From Prevotellaceae bacterium (GTDB taxonomy: Bacteria; Bacteroidota; Bacteroidia; Bacteroidales; Bacteroidaceae), in the NCBI GenBank assembly GCA_022508635.1, contig JAFLUV010000079.1, forward strand, positions 1 to 10,572: a DNA stretch of 10,572 bases. The letters run 5' to 3'. A program made the translations under genes and the position numbers. Below, one piece after another: positions 6,035-10,572 of the stretch. Numbering within the stretch: the stretch's first letter is position 1; each line of letters opens with the position of its first letter. The notes beneath the pieces are model-generated. The model ran no database searches. It was not told the DNA's origin and saw only the letters and a program-made list of their open reading frames with translations.

Positions 6035-7331
6035 ATTACGCCTGATCCTTCTCAACTTCATAGAGTTTGCAGTATGGGGAGCCTATCTGACCTCAATGGG
6101 CACATATCTTGCCAAGGCCGGGCTTGGTTCCCACATAGGCTGGTTTTATTCTGTGCAGGGCATCGTCTGTATTTTTATGCCGGCTCTCATGGGTATCGTG
6201 GCAGACCGATGGATGGAGGGACAGCGGGTGTTGAGTCTGTGCCATGTGCTGGCGGGTACCTTTATGATTGCAGCGTCTGCATACGGCTACCAGGCAGGCA
6301 GTGCGGTGCAGTTTGGCATGCTTTTCACGCTCTATACACTTTCGTTGGCATTCTTCATGCCGACTATTGCCTTGGGTTTCTCTGTGGCGTACTCCGCATT
6401 GGAAAAGGCAGGACTTGACACAGTGAAGGCATTTCCGCCCATTCGCGTGTGGGGAACTGTCGGATTCATTGTGACGATGTGGATAGTAGACCTGTGCGGC
6501 CTTCAGTCCACTCCGGGACAGTGGATGGTGAGCGGCTGCCTGAGTCTTGTCATGGCTGCTTACTCGTTGACAATGCCGCGCATGAGGATAGAAAAGGGAG
6601 GCAATAGGAAGAAGACACTTGCGGAGGCGCTTGGGCTGCATGCTTTCCGCCTGTTCCTGAATCCTCGTATGGCAATGTTCTTGACATTCGCTATGCTTAC
6701 AGGCTTTTGCCTGCAAATATCAAACGGATACGTCAATCCCTTTATCACCAGCTTCGGCAGTATGGAAGCATATCAGTCAACGTTTGGCGTCCGGCATGCT
6801 AACATCCTTATCTCCCTCAGCCAGGTGAGTGAGACGCTTTGTTTCTTGCTTATCCCTTTCTTCCTCTCGCGTTTCGGCATCAAGAAAGTCGTGCTGATAG
6901 CCTTGCTTGGATGGGTGCTTCGTTTTGGCTTCCTTGCTCTCGGTAATCCTGGTAGCGGTGTATGGCTGTTTCTTCTTTCCATGATTGTGTATGGCGTGGC
7001 CTTTGATTTCTTCAACATCTCAGGTTCGCTTTTCATCAATAAGGAGACCGACGACAGCATCCGTAGCAGTGCACAGGGACTGTTCATGATGATGGCTAAC
7101 GGTCTGGGATCCTTCGTCGGCATGCTGGTAGCGCAGTCGGTTGTCAATCATTATGTCTTTACGCCTCATGGGGTTGGTACTTCCAGCGCAGGAGAGGTAG
7201 TTATGGGCTGGAAGATATGCTGGTTCATCTTTGCAGGCTATACGTTGGCAGTCGCAATACTGTTTGCTTTGCTATTCAAGGGAGAGCCGTTACCGAAATG
7301 TTCCACGAGGATTAAAGTGCAGAAGACTTAG
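6021..7331 (+). CDS. nupG: Nucleoside:H+ symporter family MFS transporter (NupG/XapB-like)
   Basis: This 436-aa inner-membrane transporter has about 12 hydrophobic segments and a central cytoplasmic loop rich in Lys and Arg (about 187-205). The start (MPSIKLRLILLNFIEFAVWGAYL), IFMPALMGIVADRW (51-64), RVWGTVGFI (142-150), the N-G-Y-V-N-P-F stretch (235-241), YGVAFDFFNISGSLFIN (324-340) and RSSAQGLFMMM (348-358) match the NHS family that imports nucleosides with protons. The symbol marks family membership only; which nucleosides it carries cannot be read from sequence. ATG 6021 gives the usual N-terminal start just before the first membrane helix. It lies 72 nt after rlmI, with no clear terminator or promoter between them. 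The rsmE gene starts 5 nt after its stop. Confidence 0.85.
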   Translation: MPSIKLRLILLNFIEFAVWGAYLTSMGTYLAKAGLGSHIGWFYSVQGIVCIFMPALMGIVADRWMEGQRVLSLCHVLAGTFMIAASAYGYQAGSAVQFGMLFTLYTLSLAFFMPTIALGFSVAYSALEKAGLDTVKAFPPIRVWGTVGFIVTMWIVDLCGLQSTPGQWMVSGCLSLVMAAYSLTMPRMRIEKGGNRKKTLAEALGLHAFRLFLNPRMAMFLTFAMLTGFCLQISNGYVNPFITSFGSMEAYQSTFGVRHANILISLSQVSETLCFLLIPFFLSRFGIKKVVLIALLGWVLRFGFLALGNPGSGVWLFLLSMIVYGVAFDFFNISGSLFINKETDDSIRSSAQGLFMMMANGLGSFVGMLVAQSVVNHYVFTPHGVGTSSAGEVVMGWKICWFIFAGYTLAVAILFALLFKGEPLPKCSTRIKVQKT

Positions 7332-7336
7332 GTTAT

Positions 7337-8074
7337 ATGAAGGAAATTCGATACTTCTATGCTCCCGACGCTGCGACGTCGACAGAACTTCCGGGCGATG
7401 AGGCGGCACATGTCCTGCGAGTGCTTCGCATGGGTATCGGCGACGAGTTTTTTCTGGTTGACGGACGGGGAAATTTCTATCGTGCTACGATTACCCTTGC
7501 TACGGGTCATCGGTGTGCCTACCGTATTGAGGAGGTTATACCTCAGGAGCCTGCTTGGCAGGGGCATTTGCATCTGGCAATGGCGCCAACAAAGCTAATG
7601 GATCGTGTGGAATGGTTCGCAGAGAAGGCTACGGAGATTGGGTTTGACGAACTGACGTTCCTTGACTGTCGGTTCAGCGAGAGGCGTATGGTGAAAGAGG
7701 AACGCATAGACAAGATTTTAATATCAGCTATGAAGCAGAGCCACAAGGCCATGAAGCCAAGGCTGAACGGCATGCGGCGCTTCCGCGACTTCGTTGCTGA
7801 AGAACGTGAAGGCGACAAATTTATCTGCCACTGCTACTCTGAGGAGTCGGGGATAGAGGCTTGGGGGCAATGGGAGAAGCCTCTGCTCTTTGATGTTCTT
7901 CGCCCAGGAGTTCCCAGTACGGTTCTAATAGGGCCGGAGGGCGATTTCAGTGTTGACGAGGTGCGCTTTGCCATGCAGCACGGCTATCGCAGCGTAAGCC
8001 TTGGAGGTAGTCGACTGCGCACTGAGACGGCAGCCCTCGTGGCTGTCCACATGATGCAATTAAGAAACATGTAA
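7337..8074 (+). CDS. rsmE: 16S rRNA (uracil-1498-N3)-methyltransferase RsmE
   Basis: This 245-aa SPOUT-class methyltransferase makes m3U1498 in 16S rRNA using S-adenosylmethionine. The N-terminal PUA-like RNA-binding part carries HVLRVLRMGIGDEF (25-38) and VDGRGNFYRA (41-50). The catalytic part has KLMDRVEWFAEKATEIG (86-102), SERRMVKEERIDKI (114-127), AMKQSHK (131-137), the SAM-knot loop LIGPEGDFS (197-205) and the terminal signature LGGSRLRTETAA (222-233). Length and motif order are normal for RsmE. It begins 5 nt after the transporter stop, so the two are almost certainly co-transcribed. The Na/Pi transporter gene follows after 20 nt. Confidence 0.95.
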   Translation: MKEIRYFYAPDAATSTELPGDEAAHVLRVLRMGIGDEFFLVDGRGNFYRATITLATGHRCAYRIEEVIPQEPAWQGHLHLAMAPTKLMDRVEWFAEKATEIGFDELTFLDCRFSERRMVKEERIDKILISAMKQSHKAMKPRLNGMRRFRDFVAEEREGDKFICHCYSEESGIEAWGQWEKPLLFDVLRPGVPSTVLIGPEGDFSVDEVRFAMQHGYRSVSLGGSRLRTETAALVAVHMMQLRNM

Positions 8075-8094
8075 AACTATACATTATATATATT

Positions 8095-9804
8095 ATGTCT
8101 CTACTTATTGCCTTTAAGTTATTAGGTTCGCTGGCACTGCTCATGTTCGGCATGAAGTCCATGAGCGAAGCTTTGCAGAAAATGGCGGGCCCGCAGTTAC
8201 GTCATGTGCTTGGCGCTATGACGACAAACCGCTTTACTGGTGTATTGACGGGTATGTTCGTTACGGCAGCTGTCCAGTCTTCCACTGCTACTACACTGAT
8301 GACGGTCTCGTTTGTCAACGCCGGTCTTCTGACACTGGTTCAGGCTATCTCGGTCATCATGGGTGCTCATATTGGTACGACAGTGACAGCATGGCTCATG
8401 TCGCTGACCGATGTCTTTAATGTGACCAACCTCATCTACCCGTCATTTTTCGTCGGTATTATCTTGATATACATGAAGAAGCGCCGTATCGTTGGTGACT
8501 TCCTCTTCGGCATAGCTTTCCTTTTTCTCGGCTTGAGTACGCTGAAAGAGACGGGTTTCAGCCTGGTAGAAGACCAGGAGACGAATGCCGTCATTAGTGA
8601 GTTCTTCAGGAATTTTAATGCCCCTAACTTCTGGAATTCCTTCTTTTTCCTATTCATGGGTACGATGCTTACGCTTTGTGTCCAGTCCTCTGCTGCCATC
8701 ATGGCTATAACGATGACGCTCTGTTCCACGGGTGTACTGCACATAGACCAAGGAATCATGTTGGTGTTAGGCGAGAACATCGGTACGACTATCACGGCGA
8801 ACATCGTGGCTATTGGCGCGAATACGCAGGCTCGCCGTGCGGCCTTGGCTCACTTTGCCATCAACGTTATTGGTGTTACTTGGGCGTTGATTCTGCTGCA
8901 ACCTTTTGTCAATGTTGTATGCAGTTTCGTAGGATTCGATCGCGGACTTAACATAGGTGATGCTGGCTACGCCGCGAACCTGGCGAAAATCTCCATAGTG
9001 CTGGCTACGTTCCATTCTGCCTTCAATGTTACGAACACCGTGCTTCAGATAGGCTTCATCCGTTACATCGAGCGCTTTGTTTGCTGGGTTATCAAGCCAA
9101 AGGCTGGCGAAGAGGAGGACTTCCGCCTGCATTTCATCACATCAGGCATTATGAAGACACCAGAGCTATCCGTGCTGGAGGCGCACAAGGAGATTGCTCT
9201 TTTCTGCGTACGCATACAACGTATGTTTGGTATGGTATGTGATTTGTTGACGGAGAAAGACCAGGCTAAGTTCGACAAACTCTTTGCGCGTATCGAGAAA
9301 TACGAGAGCATCTCGGACAACATGGAGATAAGTATCGCCAATTATCTTGATCAGGTGGGCGATGCACACCTGAGCGACGAGACGAAGGCTAAGATACGGG
9401 CTATGCTGCGTGAAATATCGGAAGTGGAGAGTATCGGTGACTCTTGCTATACAATGGCTCGGACGATCAATCTCAAGGTACAGGGCAAGAAGGAGCATTT
9501 CACCGAGGCTCAGTATCAGAACCTCCATGCCATGATGGGTTTGGTTAATCAGGCGTTGACACACATGAACCAGTTGATGAACGGCCGAAAGGATACATTT
9601 GACGTCAACCGCTGCTTGAACATTGAGAATGAAATAAACAGTTTTCGTGACCAGCTGAAGTCGCAGAATATCATCGACATCAACAATCACAACTATACCT
9701 ACGCCGTAGGAACCATCTACATGGATCTCATCAATGCCTGCGAGAAGTTGGGCGACTATGTGGTGAACGTCGTAGAGGCTCGATCGGGTCTTCGCAAGCG
9801 TTGA
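8095..9804 (+). CDS. Na+/phosphate cotransporter (NptA-type) with PhoU-like C-terminal domain
   Basis: This 569-aa membrane protein of the bacterial Na/Pi cotransporter family (type II SLC34-like) has the expected inverted duplication. Repeat 1 carries AVQSSTATT (59-67) and GAHIGTTVTA (90-99). Repeat 2 carries CVQSSAAI (195-202) and GENIGTTITA (226-235). QSS and the G-x-x-IGTT motifs line the substrate path in this family. Hydrophobic helices occupy about 1-335. A soluble helical PhoU-like domain fills about 355-565, with acidic motifs SEVESIGDSCYTMA (442-455) and ACEKLGDYVVNVVEA (548-562). It probably moves phosphate across the inner membrane with sodium; the direction of transport is uncertain. 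The preceding 20-nt gap is AT-rich but lacks a -33/-7 promoter. ATG 8095 fits the family N-terminus. Confidence 0.9.
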   Translation: MSLLIAFKLLGSLALLMFGMKSMSEALQKMAGPQLRHVLGAMTTNRFTGVLTGMFVTAAVQSSTATTLMTVSFVNAGLLTLVQAISVIMGAHIGTTVTAWLMSLTDVFNVTNLIYPSFFVGIILIYMKKRRIVGDFLFGIAFLFLGLSTLKETGFSLVEDQETNAVISEFFRNFNAPNFWNSFFFLFMGTMLTLCVQSSAAIMAITMTLCSTGVLHIDQGIMLVLGENIGTTITANIVAIGANTQARRAALAHFAINVIGVTWALILLQPFVNVVCSFVGFDRGLNIGDAGYAANLAKISIVLATFHSAFNVTNTVLQIGFIRYIERFVCWVIKPKAGEEEDFRLHFITSGIMKTPELSVLEAHKEIALFCVRIQRMFGMVCDLLTEKDQAKFDKLFARIEKYESISDNMEISIANYLDQVGDAHLSDETKAKIRAMLREISEVESIGDSCYTMARTINLKVQGKKEHFTEAQYQNLHAMMGLVNQALTHMNQLMNGRKDTFDVNRCLNIENEINSFRDQLKSQNIIDINNHNYTYAVGTIYMDLINACEKLGDYVVNVVEARSGLRKR

Positions 9805-9827
9805 GCAGGGAAATCCAAGGGAGATAG

Positions 9828-10460
9828 ATGGGAAGCTGGCTGAATAGTGAGAACCTGCGAAGGAATGGGGACGGGATTGAGTACCATCCGCTCGTACCAT
9901 TCCTTCCCGAAGGAGCGAGAGTGTTGTTTCTCGGGAGTTTCCCGCCGCAGCGTAAGCGGTGGTGTATGGATTTTTATTACCCTAACTTCATCAATGACCA
10001 TTGGCGCATTGAGGGAGAGGTGTTCTTCCGTGACCGCAATCGTTTTATTCTATCGGGGGAGAGACGCTTTGACCTTGATGCGATTGTCGGGTTCTGCCAG
10101 GAGAGGGGACTTGCCTTCTTTGACACGGCGACTGCAGTGCGGAGGCTGAAGGATAATGCATCGGATGAGCACTTGGAGGTGGTTGAGCCGACAGATCTTT
10201 ACGCTCTCTTGCGCAAACTTCCTTGTCTGGAAGCTATTGTCACTACTGGTCAGAAGGCTTCGGACGTGCTTTGCCGTTACTTTGACATTGCGAAGGGGCC
10301 GAAGCTCGGAGAGTATGTACCAATACCAGCAGTCCATAACCGTGCGGGTCATGGACTGTTGCTTTGGCGCCTCCCGTCCTCTTCGCGTGCCTATCCTATG
10401 GCTTTCGAACGGAAAGTCCACTACTATAGGGAGATGTTCCTGCGGATGGGGATTCTCTGA
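9828..10460 (+). CDS. Uracil-DNA glycosylase superfamily protein (family-6/Mug-like)
   Basis: This 210-aa protein is related to uracil- or hypoxanthine-DNA glycosylases, which excise damaged bases. The first motif is LGSFPPQRKRW (35-45), in place of the usual G-x-x-PG; then FYYPNFINDHWR (49-60), like the aromatic/Asn loop of Mug-type enzymes; TATAVRRLKDNASD (100-113); IVTTGQKA (137-144); and the second motif LPSSSRAYP (182-190), in place of HPSP or LPxPS. These variants resemble the DNA-deoxyinosine glycosylase branch, but the real substrate is uncertain. ATG 9828 is preceded by AAGGGAG (9817-9823), a good ribosome binding site. It adds about 17 residues before the conserved HPLVPFLP, and no in-frame ATG, GTG or TTG lies nearer. 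It follows the Na/Pi gene by 23 nt. Confidence 0.8.
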   Translation: MGSWLNSENLRRNGDGIEYHPLVPFLPEGARVLFLGSFPPQRKRWCMDFYYPNFINDHWRIEGEVFFRDRNRFILSGERRFDLDAIVGFCQERGLAFFDTATAVRRLKDNASDEHLEVVEPTDLYALLRKLPCLEAIVTTGQKASDVLCRYFDIAKGPKLGEYVPIPAVHNRAGHGLLLWRLPSSSRAYPMAFERKVHYYREMFLRMGIL

Positions 10461-10572
10461 TCTCTGAAAAATGCGTTCCCGTCCAACTCCGGCTTCTGTA
10501 GAACGTTTCCAAGTAATTTAACGTGAGTTCGACGAATTTCTCGTGAACAGATGGAGCTATGGTTCATTTAAC
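10461..10572. other. Right-end intergenic sequence without a recognised gene
   Basis: There is no gene, terminator or Bacteroidetes promoter that I can support. ATTTAAC occurs twice, at 10516-10522 and at the very end (10566-10572), 50 bp apart. Between them GTTC-rich sequence (about 10523-10550) shows weak dyad symmetry. Confidence 0.4.

Noticed and set aside
8075..8094. AT-rich gap before the Na/Pi gene as a promoter
   Set aside because: It contains TATATAT-like sequence but no TANNTTTG, and no TTTG lies at the right distance upstream.
9166..9900. 244-aa minus-strand frame over the end of the Na/Pi transporter gene
   Set aside because: It opposes the PhoU-like domain, has no signature motifs, and has no promoter on that strand that I could find.

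Overview
The window looks like chromosomal DNA from a member of the Bacteroidales, most likely the Prevotellaceae. The reasons are the sequence of the topoisomerase IV subunit A fragment, the presence of DUF3316 and DUF5063 proteins (families I know mainly from Bacteroidetes), a perfect Bacteroidetes-type promoter (TTTG, 19 bp, TATCTTTG), and weak Shine-Dalgarno sites before most genes. All recognised genes lie on the + strand. They are mostly housekeeping genes: no transposase, integrase, phage gene, CRISPR array, tRNA or rRNA is visible.

Left region (1-3121). The 3' end of a parC-like gene is followed after 23 nt by a secreted DUF3316 barrel-like protein. That gene's stop overlaps the start (ATGA) of a tricorn-type S41 peptidase lipoprotein. 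A strong rho-independent terminator (3093-3121) closes this apparent operon.

Intergenic region (3061-3585, the only long gap). It holds the terminator, a GC-rich inverted repeat and then the most unusual object in the window: two four-unit arrays of palindromes. Both arrays have the same 21-21-22 bp spacing and the same AAGAAATT arm. Every core in the first array is TTCGCGAA and every core in the second is TTGGCCAA. Each array opens with a perfect 20-bp palindrome and is bounded by inverted repeats. About 165 bp with nothing recognisable follow, then the promoter for the next operon.

Middle region (3586-5948). A DUF5063 protein, a DEDDy 3'-5' exonuclease (17-nt overlap) and an RlmI-type 23S rRNA cytosine methyltransferase (16-nt gap) form a tight operon with many C-ending codons.

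Right region (6021-10460). A nucleoside:H+ symporter-family MFS transporter, the 16S rRNA m3U1498 methyltransferase RsmE (5-nt gap), a Na/Pi cotransporter-family protein with a PhoU-like tail (20-nt gap) and a uracil-DNA-glycosylase-superfamily protein (23-nt gap) follow one another closely. They may be co-transcribed with the middle operon. The last 112 bases hold no gene that I can support.

The genes share broad themes (rRNA modification, nucleic-acid maintenance, nucleoside and phosphate transport, envelope proteins) but I see no dedicated accessory system. The palindromic arrays are the best candidate for something undescribed.
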